DNA from: Sphingobium ummariense RL-3
GTDB lineage: Bacteria > Pseudomonadota > Alphaproteobacteria > Sphingomonadales > Sphingomonadaceae
Assembly (NCBI RefSeq): GCF_000447205.1
Contig: NZ_AUWY01000136.1
Coordinates: 124,001 to 188,000 of the forward strand
Direction: 5' to 3'
DNA length: 64,000 nt
Made by a program: the position numbers and the translations under genes. Below the pieces are notes generated by a model, which was not told the DNA's origin, did no database searches, and was given only the letters and a program-made list of their open reading frames with translations. Positions 36,884 through 44,271 of the stretch are shown here, piece after piece. Each line of letters starts with the position of its first letter. The stretch's first letter is position 1.

Positions 36884-38184
36884 GCGGGGGCACCCGAGCT
36901 GTGGCGCGCTGCGACGCGCTGGGCGTCGCGCCCTATAGCGATATGGAGGGCGGTTTGTTCCGCGCCTATCTTACGCCCGCTTATGCGGCGGCGCAGGGGA
37001 GACTTGCGGAGTGGATGAGGGCGGCGGGCATGAGCGTCCGGGTCGATCCGGCCGCCAACCTGATCGGGCGATATGAAGGCATGAATGGCGATGCCCCTGC
37101 GCTGCTGATCGGCAGCCATCTGGACAGCGTGAAGGATGGCGGGCGCTATGACGGGCCGCTCGGCATCATGCTGGGCGTGGAAGCGGTGGATACGCTGCAC
37201 CGCGTGGGAAAGCGGATGCCCTTCCCGATCGAGGTGATCGCCTTCGGCGACGAAGAAGGATCGCGCTTCCCCGCCGCCATGCTGACCAGCCGGGCGGTGG
37301 CGGGTGTGCTGAAGGCGGAGGCGCTGGAGGTCGTGGATGGCGAAGGGGTGACGCTGGAAGATGCCCTCTCCCTCCATTGTCATGCCAGCGGAGGCTGGCA
37401 TCTCTGTTCCCCTACCATGCACGAAGAAAAAGAGATGCCAGCCTTCGCTGGCGTGACGCAATTTCTGGAAGCGCGCCGTGCAGCCCCGCTCGCCTATCTC
37501 GAAGCCCATATCGAGCAAGGCCCGGTCCTAGAAGCGGAGAGTCTCGCCGTCGGAACCGTCACCGGCATCGCCGCGCAATTGCGCTATCAGGCGGTCGTCA
37601 CCGGCCAAGCCAACCATGCCGGAACCACCACCATGCCGCTCCGTCGCGATGCGCTGGCCGGCGCGGCGGAGATGCTGCTGGCGATTGAGCGGATCGCGAA
37701 GGACGACGCCTCCGATCTCGTCGCCACAGTCGGCCGGATCGAGGCGCTGCCCGGCGCGCCCAACGTCATCCCCGGCGCGGCGCGCTTCACCATCGACATC
37801 CGCTCTGGCGATCCCGGTCGCCGCGATGGCGTGGCCCGGCACATGCTCGCCGCGCTTGACGGAATCGCCATCGCGCGCGGGCTGATGCTTTCGGTTGAAC
37901 TCGTTCACGACCTGCCGGCCAGCCCCTGCGCACCTGCTCTCATGGATATAATGGACGCGGCCCTCGCCAACGCGGGCCAGCCGCCATTCCGGCTCGTGTC
38001 CGGTGCCGGCCATGACGCCATGGTGATGGCCGCGCTCTGCCCGACCGCCATGCTGTTCATCCGATGCAAGGATGGTGTCAGCCACAACCCCGCCGAGCAT
38101 GTCGATCCCGCCGACGCCGAAATCGCGCTACAGGTGATGCTGGGCTTCATCGATCGACTGGGAGATAGCTTTGCCGCAGACTGA
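36877..38184 (+). CDS. Allantoate amidohydrolase (M20 family)
   Basis: 435 aa member of the M20 hydantoinase/carbamoylase group, AllC/HpxK-like. Metal ligands appear in GSHLDSVKDGGRYDGPLG (His and Asp), AFGDEEGSRF (Glu) and LEAHIEQGPVLE (His). NHAGTTTMPLRRDAL is the hallmark of allantoate and carbamoyl-amino-acid hydrolases, and SGAGHDAM precedes the C-terminal His. Expected reaction: allantoate to ureidoglycine, CO2 and ammonia. Residues about 168-194 are encoded by an in-frame palindromic repeat (37379-37457) not expected in the family; the flanking sequence is intact. Overlaps hpxW by 7 bp and the aminotransferase by 14 bp. Confidence 0.88.
   Translation: MVSGGTRAVARCDALGVAPYSDMEGGLFRAYLTPAYAAAQGRLAEWMRAAGMSVRVDPAANLIGRYEGMNGDAPALLIGSHLDSVKDGGRYDGPLGIMLGVEAVDTLHRVGKRMPFPIEVIAFGDEEGSRFPAAMLTSRAVAGVLKAEALEVVDGEGVTLEDALSLHCHASGGWHLCSPTMHEEKEMPAFAGVTQFLEARRAAPLAYLEAHIEQGPVLEAESLAVGTVTGIAAQLRYQAVVTGQANHAGTTTMPLRRDALAGAAEMLLAIERIAKDDASDLVATVGRIEALPGAPNVIPGAARFTIDIRSGDPGRRDGVARHMLAALDGIAIARGLMLSVELVHDLPASPCAPALMDIMDAALANAGQPPFRLVSGAGHDAMVMAALCPTAMLFIRCKDGVSHNPAEHVDPADAEIALQVMLGFIDRLGDSFAAD
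37379..37457. repeat. Palindromic repeat element inside the allantoate amidohydrolase gene
   Basis: Two 27-bp arms (37379-37405 and 37431-37457) match in 25 of 27 positions when one is inverted, around a 25-bp loop. The arms contain GCCAGC and GCTGGCATCTCT. The translated piece (CHASGGWHL ... MPAFAGVT) is the kind of reading produced by intergenic palindromic repeats common in sphingomonad genomes. Here it is kept in frame and lies between EDALSL and FLEARRAAPL. Confidence 0.82.
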
Positions 38185-39409
38185 CCTCACCTTTTTCGGC
38201 GAGATCGATCCGCCCCAGCGCCTGCTGATGGGGCCAGGCCCCGTCAACGCGCATCCCCGCGTCCTGCGCGCCATGTCGGCGGACCTTCTGGGCCAGTTCG
38301 ATCCCGAGATGACCGGCTATATGAACCAGGTCATGTCGCTCTACCGGCCTATCTTCGGAACCGAAAATCGATGGACCATGCTGGTGGACGGCACGGCGCG
38401 CGCAGCTATAGAGGCGTCGCTCGTCAGTCTGGTCACCCCTGGCGACACCGTGCTGGTGGTCAATTTCGGCCGCTTCGGCCTCCTGCTCCAGGAGATATTG
38501 GCGCGGGTCGGCGCGATCATCGAAACGGTGGACGCGCCTTGGGGAGAAACGGTTCCCCTCGATTCTATCGCCTCCGCCATTGAACGTACCGCACCGAAGA
38601 TCGTCGCCACCATTCATGGTGACACCTCGACGACGATGGCGCAGCCGCTCGACGGGCTGGGCGAGCTTGTCGACGCGGCTGGCGCCCTGCTCTATGTTGA
38701 TGCCACCGCCACTATCGGCGGCATGGAACTGACGAGTGACCGCTGGGGCGCGGATATCGTGACGGGCGGCCTCCAGAAATGTCTTGGTGGCCCCTCCGGC
38801 TCGGCACCGATCACTATCTCGACCGCCGCCGCCGACCATATCTTCACCCGGCGTCATGTCGAGGCCGGCATCCGGGCGGCGGGCACCACGGATGGCGCAG
38901 GGCCGCGCATCGGTTCCAACTATTTCGACCTCGCCATGATCATGGATTATTGGAGCGAGAAGCGTCTCAACCATCATACCGAGGCAACATCGATGCTCTA
39001 CGCCGCGCGGGAATGCGCCCGGATCATGCTGGGGGAAGGGATGGAGGCTCGCTATGCCCGGCATGCGAGCGCCGGCCGTGCGATGACGGCGGGACTACGC
39101 GCTATGGGCCTGACCCTGTTCGGCGCCGACGCGACGCGCATGACCAACGTGACCGGGGTCTATATCCCTGACGGCGTTGATGGCGAGCGCATCCGTACGA
39201 TGATGCGCGAGGCATTCGAGATCGAGATCGGCACGGCCTTCGGTCCGCTCGCCGGCAAGATCTGGCGCATCGGTGCCATGGGGTACAATGCTGCCCGGCA
39301 TAAGGTACTGATCACGCTCGGCGCGCTGGAAGCCTGCCTGCGGCGCGAGGGGTTCAGCCTACCGGCGGGCGCGGCGGTGGACGCGGCGATGGAGGCCTGG
39401 GAGGGATGA
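38171..39409 (+). CDS. Ureidoglycine-glyoxylate type aminotransferase
   Basis: 412 aa class-V PLP aminotransferase of the alanine/serine-glyoxylate group. LLMGPGPVNAHPRVLRAMS opens the fold and LLYVDATATIGGMEL carries the PLP-interacting Asp. The Schiff-base Lys is in VTGGLQKCLGGPSGSAP, and C-terminal WRIGAMGYNAARHKVL contains the conserved Arg/Gly region. Next to allantoate amidohydrolase and allantoinase it best fits (S)-ureidoglycine-glyoxylate aminotransferase (PucG/HpxJ type), giving oxalurate and glycine. The start is TTG 38171, preceded by GGGAGA, and overlaps the upstream gene by 14 bp. Confidence 0.85.
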   Translation: MPQTDLTFFGEIDPPQRLLMGPGPVNAHPRVLRAMSADLLGQFDPEMTGYMNQVMSLYRPIFGTENRWTMLVDGTARAAIEASLVSLVTPGDTVLVVNFGRFGLLLQEILARVGAIIETVDAPWGETVPLDSIASAIERTAPKIVATIHGDTSTTMAQPLDGLGELVDAAGALLYVDATATIGGMELTSDRWGADIVTGGLQKCLGGPSGSAPITISTAAADHIFTRRHVEAGIRAAGTTDGAGPRIGSNYFDLAMIMDYWSEKRLNHHTEATSMLYAARECARIMLGEGMEARYARHASAGRAMTAGLRAMGLTLFGADATRMTNVTGVYIPDGVDGERIRTMMREAFEIEIGTAFGPLAGKIWRIGAMGYNAARHKVLITLGALEACLRREGFSLPAGAAVDAAMEAWEG

Positions 39410-40275
39410 GCCGCGACCTCACTGGCTATGGCGCTACCCCGCCAGATCCGCGCTGGCCCGGCGGCGCGCGAGTCGCCGTGCAGTTCGTCATCAACTATGA
39501 GGAGGGGGCGGAAAACTCCGTCCTCAACGGCGACGAGCGGTCGGAAGCCTTCCTGTCCGAAATGGTCGGCGCCGCCAGCCACCCAGATCGTGCCATGGCG
39601 ATGGAGAGCCTATACGAATATGGCAGCCGCGCCGGCTTCTGGCGGCTGCACCGGCTTTTCGCCGAGCGTGGACTGCCGGTGACCGTCTTCGGCGTGGCGA
39701 TGGCGATGGCGATGAATCCAGAAGCGGTCGAGGCGATGCGAAACGCCGACTGGGAGATCGCAAGCCACGGTTACCGGTGGATCGACTATCAATATGTTCC
39801 CGAAGATGTGGAGCGCGACCATATCGCGCAGGCGATCGCGCTCCATGAAAAGCTGACCGGCGCGCGCCCGCTCGGCTGGTATCAGGGCCGCACGTCCCCC
39901 AACACCGCGCGGCTGGTGCGGGAAGAAGGCGGCTTTCTCTACGACGCGGACAGCTATGCCGACGATCTGCCTTATTACAGCCAGGGCCAGTTGATCGTCC
40001 CCTACACGCTCGATGCGAACGACATGAAGATCGTCGCCTATAACGGCTTTACCGAGGGCGAGCAGTTCTTCCGATATCTGCGCGACACGTTCGACCAGTT
40101 GCGCGAGGAGGGCGGTCGCATGATGTCGGTCGGCCTGCACGGCCGCATCGCCGGACGGCCAGGCCGCGCCCGCGCCCTTGCGCGCTTCCTCGATCATGTC
40201 ATCGCCAGCGGCGACGCCTGGGTCGCGCGCCGCATCGACATTGCCCGCCACTGGATGAAGGTCCACCCCGCATGA
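39406..40275 (+). CDS. puuE: Cofactor-light allantoinase PuuE (polysaccharide deacetylase fold)
   Basis: 289 aa. The N-terminal GYGATPPDPRWPGGARVAVQ, then NYEEGAENSVLNGD and ESLYEYGSRAGFWRL, are the PuuE signature within the polysaccharide-deacetylase-like family. EIASHGYRWIDYQ and GWYQGRTSPNTARLV follow. PuuE hydrolyses allantoin to allantoate and is unrelated to the amidohydrolase-family allantoinase AllB. Its place between the ureidoglycine aminotransferase and hpxZ agrees. Overlaps both neighbours by 4 bp (ATGA). Full length. Confidence 0.93.
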   Translation: MSRDLTGYGATPPDPRWPGGARVAVQFVINYEEGAENSVLNGDERSEAFLSEMVGAASHPDRAMAMESLYEYGSRAGFWRLHRLFAERGLPVTVFGVAMAMAMNPEAVEAMRNADWEIASHGYRWIDYQYVPEDVERDHIAQAIALHEKLTGARPLGWYQGRTSPNTARLVREEGGFLYDADSYADDLPYYSQGQLIVPYTLDANDMKIVAYNGFTEGEQFFRYLRDTFDQLREEGGRMMSVGLHGRIAGRPGRARALARFLDHVIASGDAWVARRIDIARHWMKVHPA

Positions 40276-40652
40276 CTATCGACGATCCGATCCTGCTCAA
40301 GGAAGTCACCGACGCTTTCCACGAATATGAGCGTGCGCTGATGGAGGACGACGTACCGGCGATGGACCGGCTGTTCCACGACGCGCCGACCACCAATCGC
40401 TATGGCGTAGGCGAAGTGCTGTACGGGATCGAGGAGATACGCGAATTTCGGAAGGGCCGCGGCGGATCGCCGCAGCGCAAATTGGGGAAAGTCGCGATCA
40501 CTGTCTATGGCGACTCCTTCGCGACCGCGGACGCCGAATTCTTCCGCGAAAATAGCGATCGGCGCGGCCGTCAGACGCAAAGTTGGGTCAAGTTTCCGGA
40601 CGGCTGGAAAGTGGTTTCCGCCCATGTGTCCCTCGAAGGGAATACGCATTGA
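40272..40652 (+). CDS. hpxZ: Oxalurate catabolism protein HpxZ (DUF3225, NTF2-like)
   Basis: 126 aa with a cystatin/NTF2-like fold. FHEYERALMEDDVPAMDRLF, then TTNRYGVGEVLYGIEEIREF and QTQSWVKFPDGWKVVSAHVS, match DUF3225 (HpxZ/AtzH-like) proteins. These are encoded with AtzE-like amidases, and AtzH is itself reported as an amidohydrolase in the cyanuric-acid pathway. HpxZ is required for oxalurate use in Klebsiella-type systems, but its exact chemistry here is unproven. Overlaps puuE and uraD by 4 bp each. Confidence 0.88.
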   Translation: MTIDDPILLKEVTDAFHEYERALMEDDVPAMDRLFHDAPTTNRYGVGEVLYGIEEIREFRKGRGGSPQRKLGKVAITVYGDSFATADAEFFRENSDRRGRQTQSWVKFPDGWKVVSAHVSLEGNTH

Positions 40653-41098
40653 CGGCCTTGTTTGAACATAGCCCCTGGGTCGAGGCGCGCGCCGATGCGC
40701 TGCCTTCATCCGGCGACCGCCATGCCGACTTGATGGCGGTGCTTCATGCGGCCACGCCCGATGAGCAGCTGGCGCTGATCCGCGCGCATCCCGAACTGGC
40801 GGGCAAGGCGGCGATTGATCGCACCCTGACCGACGCCTCCGCCGCCGAGCAGGCGTCCGCCGGGCTGGACCGCCTCACGCCGGACGAGTTTGCGCGCTTC
40901 CACGAACTCAACGCCGCCTATCGCGACCGTTTCGGCTTTCCCTTCATCATCTGCGTGCGGCTGACCGACAAGGCGGGGATATTGGCGGCGATGGAGGCCC
41001 GCCTGTCACATGATCGCGACAGCGAAATCGCGACTGCGCTAGCCCAGATCGGGGAGATCGTGCGGCTCAGGCTCAAGGACAGGGAGGCGCAGGAATGA
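40649..41098 (+). CDS. uraD: OHCU decarboxylase
   Basis: 149 aa 2-oxo-4-hydroxy-4-carboxy-5-ureidoimidazoline decarboxylase, forming (S)-allantoin. LIRAHPELAGKAAID supplies the catalytic His, and FHELNAAYRDRFGFPFIICV is the family signature with the conserved FGFPFI. The start is TTG 40649, overlapping the hpxZ stop in a TTGA junction; no ATG lies near the N-terminus. Immediately followed by the candidate urate hydroxylase and HIU hydrolase, the two preceding pathway steps. Confidence 0.92.
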   Translation: MTALFEHSPWVEARADALPSSGDRHADLMAVLHAATPDEQLALIRAHPELAGKAAIDRTLTDASAAEQASAGLDRLTPDEFARFHELNAAYRDRFGFPFIICVRLTDKAGILAAMEARLSHDRDSEIATALAQIGEIVRLRLKDREAQE

Positions 41099-42510
41099 TT
41101 GGCCTCGCCGCGCTCGAAGCGGAGCTTACCCGCCAGCTCTCGCTCATCGGCTTTGGCGGCGCGGACTGGACGCGGCCGCGCGCTCATCCGCAAGGCCATG
41201 TGTTTGACGTCATCATCGTCGGCGGCGGGCAGAGCGGCCTCGCCGCAGCCTTCGGTTTGCTGCGCGAGCGTGTTTCCAACATCCTGATCATCGACGAAAA
41301 CCCGACAGGCTATGAAGGCCCCTGGGAAACCTATGCGCGGATGATCACGCTGCGCACGCCCAAGGAACTCAATCCGATCGATTTCGGCGTTCCCGCACTC
41401 GCCTATCGGGCCTGGTGGGAAGCGCAGCATGGTCCCGCCGGCTGGGAAGCGGTGGACAAGATCGCGCGCGGCGACTGGATGGAATATCTGCGCTGGTATC
41501 GGCGGGTGCTGGCGCTGCCGGTGCGCAACGACACCCGCCTGAACGCGATCGAGCCTGTCGGAGACGGCCTCCACAAGCTGCATGTCGAAGGGCAAGCCGC
41601 GCTGCTGGCTCGCAAGGTCATCCTGGCGACCGGCATCCAGGGAGGCGGCGAATGGCACACGCCGGACATGGTCAAGCATGCGCTGCCCCGACATCTTTAT
41701 GCCCATACCAGCGAGCCGGTCGATTATGCCTCCATGGCCGGCAAGACGATCGGCATATTGGGTGGCGGCGCGTCAGCCTTCGACAATGCCAATGCCGCGT
41801 TGACACTCGGTGTCAGCGAAGTGCATGTCTTCATCCGCCGCAAAGTCCTGCCGCGCATCAATCCGATCCGCTTCATGGAGCGCGTCGGTTTCACCGGCCG
41901 CTATCCGGTACTGTCGGACACGGAAAAATATGCGGTGATGGTGAGCTTCCTGGGCCACAATCAGCCGCCGACCAACGACACGTTCGAGCGCGCGGCGAGC
42001 TGGCCCGGATTCGACCTGCATATGGGGTCGCCCTGGACGGGGGTGGAGCATGTCGACGGCAAAGTGCGGGTGACGACGCCGAACTCCACGCATGATTTCG
42101 ATTTCGTGCTTCTTTCGACCGGGCTGGTCAGCGATCCGGCCCTGCGTCCGGAACTTGCCGGCCTTTCGCGCCATATCGCGCGGTGGGCCGACCGCTTCGC
42201 GCCAGCGGGCGAAAGGAACGCCCTGATCGACGCGCATCCCTATCTCGGCCCCGGTTTCGAACTGCTGCCGCGCACGCCGGAAGGCGAAGCCCTGCTGCAC
42301 GGCCTGTTCGCCTTCAACTACTCCGCGCTCATCAGCCTTGGCCTTTCGGCCTCGGCTCTTTCGGGCCTCCAGACCGCTTTGCCTCGTCTGGTACGCGGGG
42401 TCACCGACCAGTTGTTCCTCGACGACCGCGACATGTTGATCGCGGACCTGATCGCCTATGACGAGGCCGAATTTGTCGGTGAGTGGCCGCGCAGGGAGGC
42501 AGCGGCATGA
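41095..42510 (+). CDS. FAD/NAD(P)-dependent oxidoreductase, candidate HpyO-type urate hydroxylase
   Basis: 471 aa with two Rossmann motifs: FAD-binding VIIVGGGQSGLAAAFGLL (about residues 39-56) and NAD(P)-binding IGILGGGASAFDNANAAL (about 220-237). GYEGPWETYARMITLRTPKE lies between them. The architecture is flavin-containing-monooxygenase-like and unlike the single-Rossmann class-A HpxO, uricase (UOX) or membrane PuuD. None of those three is found in this window, yet the gene sits exactly between uraD and uraH. That matches HpyO, the unrelated flavoprotein urate hydroxylase described from Xanthomonas. Expected reaction: urate plus O2 and NAD(P)H to 5-hydroxyisourate. The assignment rests on context and architecture. 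Confidence 0.7.
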   Translation: MIGLAALEAELTRQLSLIGFGGADWTRPRAHPQGHVFDVIIVGGGQSGLAAAFGLLRERVSNILIIDENPTGYEGPWETYARMITLRTPKELNPIDFGVPALAYRAWWEAQHGPAGWEAVDKIARGDWMEYLRWYRRVLALPVRNDTRLNAIEPVGDGLHKLHVEGQAALLARKVILATGIQGGGEWHTPDMVKHALPRHLYAHTSEPVDYASMAGKTIGILGGGASAFDNANAALTLGVSEVHVFIRRKVLPRINPIRFMERVGFTGRYPVLSDTEKYAVMVSFLGHNQPPTNDTFERAASWPGFDLHMGSPWTGVEHVDGKVRVTTPNSTHDFDFVLLSTGLVSDPALRPELAGLSRHIARWADRFAPAGERNALIDAHPYLGPGFELLPRTPEGEALLHGLFAFNYSALISLGLSASALSGLQTALPRLVRGVTDQLFLDDRDMLIADLIAYDEAEFVGEWPRREAAA

Positions 42511-42839
42511 GCAGGCTTTCCACCCATGTCCTCGACACCGCCCATGGCTGTCCCGCGGCAGGCATGACCTTGCGGTTGCTCGACATCAACCATGCGCCGC
42601 TATTTACCGGCGTGACCGATGCCGACGGTCGCTGCCCCGGCCTGCCTGCGCTTGGCCCTGGCCGCTATGCGCTCAGCTTCGCGGTCGCCGACTATTTCCG
42701 GGAGCATGGCGTTGATCTGCCCGATCCGCCCTTCCTTGGCGTCGTTACGATTGACTTCGGCATTGCTGACGATGGCGGTCATTATCATGTGCCGCTGCTC
42801 GTTTCGCCTTTTTCCTACTCCACCTATCGGGGGAGTTGA
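42507..42839 (+). CDS. uraH: 5-hydroxyisourate hydrolase (transthyretin-like)
   Basis: 110 aa. N-terminal LSTHVLDTAHGCPAAGM carries the first catalytic His, and C-terminal YHVPLLVSPFSYSTYRGS is the diagnostic HIU-hydrolase ending (family consensus YRGS). These distinguish it from vertebrate transthyretin. It converts 5-hydroxyisourate to OHCU, the substrate of UraD encoded two genes upstream. GGGAGG lies before ATG 42507, which overlaps the hydroxylase stop by 4 bp. Confidence 0.95.
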   Translation: MSRLSTHVLDTAHGCPAAGMTLRLLDINHAPLFTGVTDADGRCPGLPALGPGRYALSFAVADYFREHGVDLPDPPFLGVVTIDFGIADDGGHYHVPLLVSPFSYSTYRGS

Positions 42840-42840
42840 G

Positions 42841-44271
42841 ATGGGCGTGCGCTTCCTGCTCGACGGCGAAGTCGTGGAAATCGCCGACGTCGATCCCACC
42901 GCAACGCTGCTCGATCATCTTCGTTACAATATGGGTCGCACCGGCACGAAGGAGGGCTGCGCGGAAGGGGACTGCGGCGCGTGCACCGTGCTGGTGGGCG
43001 AACTGGCCGGAGACAACGTGCAATGGCGTGCGGTCAACGCCTGCATCACTTTCCTGCCGATGCTGGACGGCCGGGCGCTGATGACCGTCGAGAGCTTGGG
43101 CTGCGCAGACGGCACGCTCAATCCGCTGCAAGCCTGCATGGCGGCTAACGGCAGTTCGCAATGCGGCTTCTGCACGCCGGGCTTCGTCATGTCGCTCCAT
43201 GGCCGCTGCATTGGCGCGAGCGGCCATGATCTGCCGGTCGCGGATGTGATTGCGGGCAATCTCTGCCGCTGCACCGGCTATGGGCCGATCCTGGCGGCGG
43301 GGGAGGAGACGGGTCCGTTGACGCGGGATGACGCAGCGGCGGTGCTGGCCCTGAAGAACCTGTCTTCGCGCGAGACCGTATCGGGCAACCATCAGGGCCG
43401 ACAATGGTTCGCACCCCGGACCGGCGCGGCGCTGGCGGAGCTTCTGGTCGAACATCCGGGCGCGCGTATGGTGGCGGGGGCGACCGATGTCGGTCTGTGG
43501 GTGACGAAAGGTCTTAGGACCATCGAAACGCTTATCTTCCTGGCAAATATCGACGAGTTGCGGGGGATCGAGGAAGACGCCAAGGGTCTGCGGCTCGGCG
43601 CCGGCGTCCGCTATGCCGACGCGCACGCGGCCCTTGCGCGGCTGCACCCGGATCTTGGCGAACTGGTGCGCCGGATCGGCGGGCTTCAGGTGCGCAATGC
43701 CGGTACGGTCGGCGGCAATATCGCCAATGGTTCACCGATCGGCGACGGCCCGCCGGCACTCATAGCGATGGGGGCGGAATTGACATTGCGCAGCCGTGAA
43801 GGCCGCCGCACGATACCGCTGGAGGCCTATTTCCTTGATTATGGCAAACAGGACCGCAAGCCGGGAGAATTTGTCGAAAGCGTGTGGATTCCCAGGCCCG
43901 CAAAGGACGCGGTGGTGCATATATCCAAGCTTTCGCTGCGGTTTGACAGCGATATTTCAGCAGTCTGCGGCGCATTCAACCTCTCGGTCGCGGCCGGAAC
44001 GATCACGAGCGCACGCATTGCGTTCGGCGGCATGGCGGCCACGCCGCGCCGGGCGCACGCTTGCGAAGCCGCGCTGACGGGCAGGCCATTTACGCGCGCG
44101 ACCTTCGACGATGCGGCCGCCGCGCTGCGTATCGACTATGCGCCCCTCACCGACGTTCGGGGATCGTCTGAATATCGCCTGGAGGCTGCCGCCAGCCTTT
44201 TGCTGCGCCTGTGGCATGGCGTGCAGGGCGATGCGGTGTCCGTCCTGGACAGGCGGATCGCACATGGCTGA
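42841..44271 (+). CDS. xdhA: Xanthine dehydrogenase small subunit (2Fe-2S and FAD)
   Basis: 476 aa. The first 2Fe-2S cluster uses KEGCAEGDCGACTV (Cys near 40, 45, 48), and the second uses QCGFCTPGFV and NLCRCTGYG. The FAD domain follows with ARMVAGATDVGLWVTKG and RNAGTVGGNIANGSPIGD. Two-domain XdhA plus XdhB is the usual bacterial split of the enzyme that turns hypoxanthine and xanthine into urate. ATG 42841 lies 1 bp after the uraH stop, with GGGGGAG upstream. The longer frame from 42619 is rejected because it only mirrors uraH. Confidence 0.95.
   Translation: MGVRFLLDGEVVEIADVDPTATLLDHLRYNMGRTGTKEGCAEGDCGACTVLVGELAGDNVQWRAVNACITFLPMLDGRALMTVESLGCADGTLNPLQACMAANGSSQCGFCTPGFVMSLHGRCIGASGHDLPVADVIAGNLCRCTGYGPILAAGEETGPLTRDDAAAVLALKNLSSRETVSGNHQGRQWFAPRTGAALAELLVEHPGARMVAGATDVGLWVTKGLRTIETLIFLANIDELRGIEEDAKGLRLGAGVRYADAHAALARLHPDLGELVRRIGGLQVRNAGTVGGNIANGSPIGDGPPALIAMGAELTLRSREGRRTIPLEAYFLDYGKQDRKPGEFVESVWIPRPAKDAVVHISKLSLRFDSDISAVCGAFNLSVAAGTITSARIAFGGMAATPRRAHACEAALTGRPFTRATFDDAAAALRIDYAPLTDVRGSSEYRLEAAASLLLRLWHGVQGDAVSVLDRRIAHG

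Noticed and set aside
41095..42510. Assignment as HpxO
   Set aside because: HpxO is a class-A monooxygenase with one Rossmann domain. This protein has separate FAD and NAD(P) Rossmann motifs and a different length.
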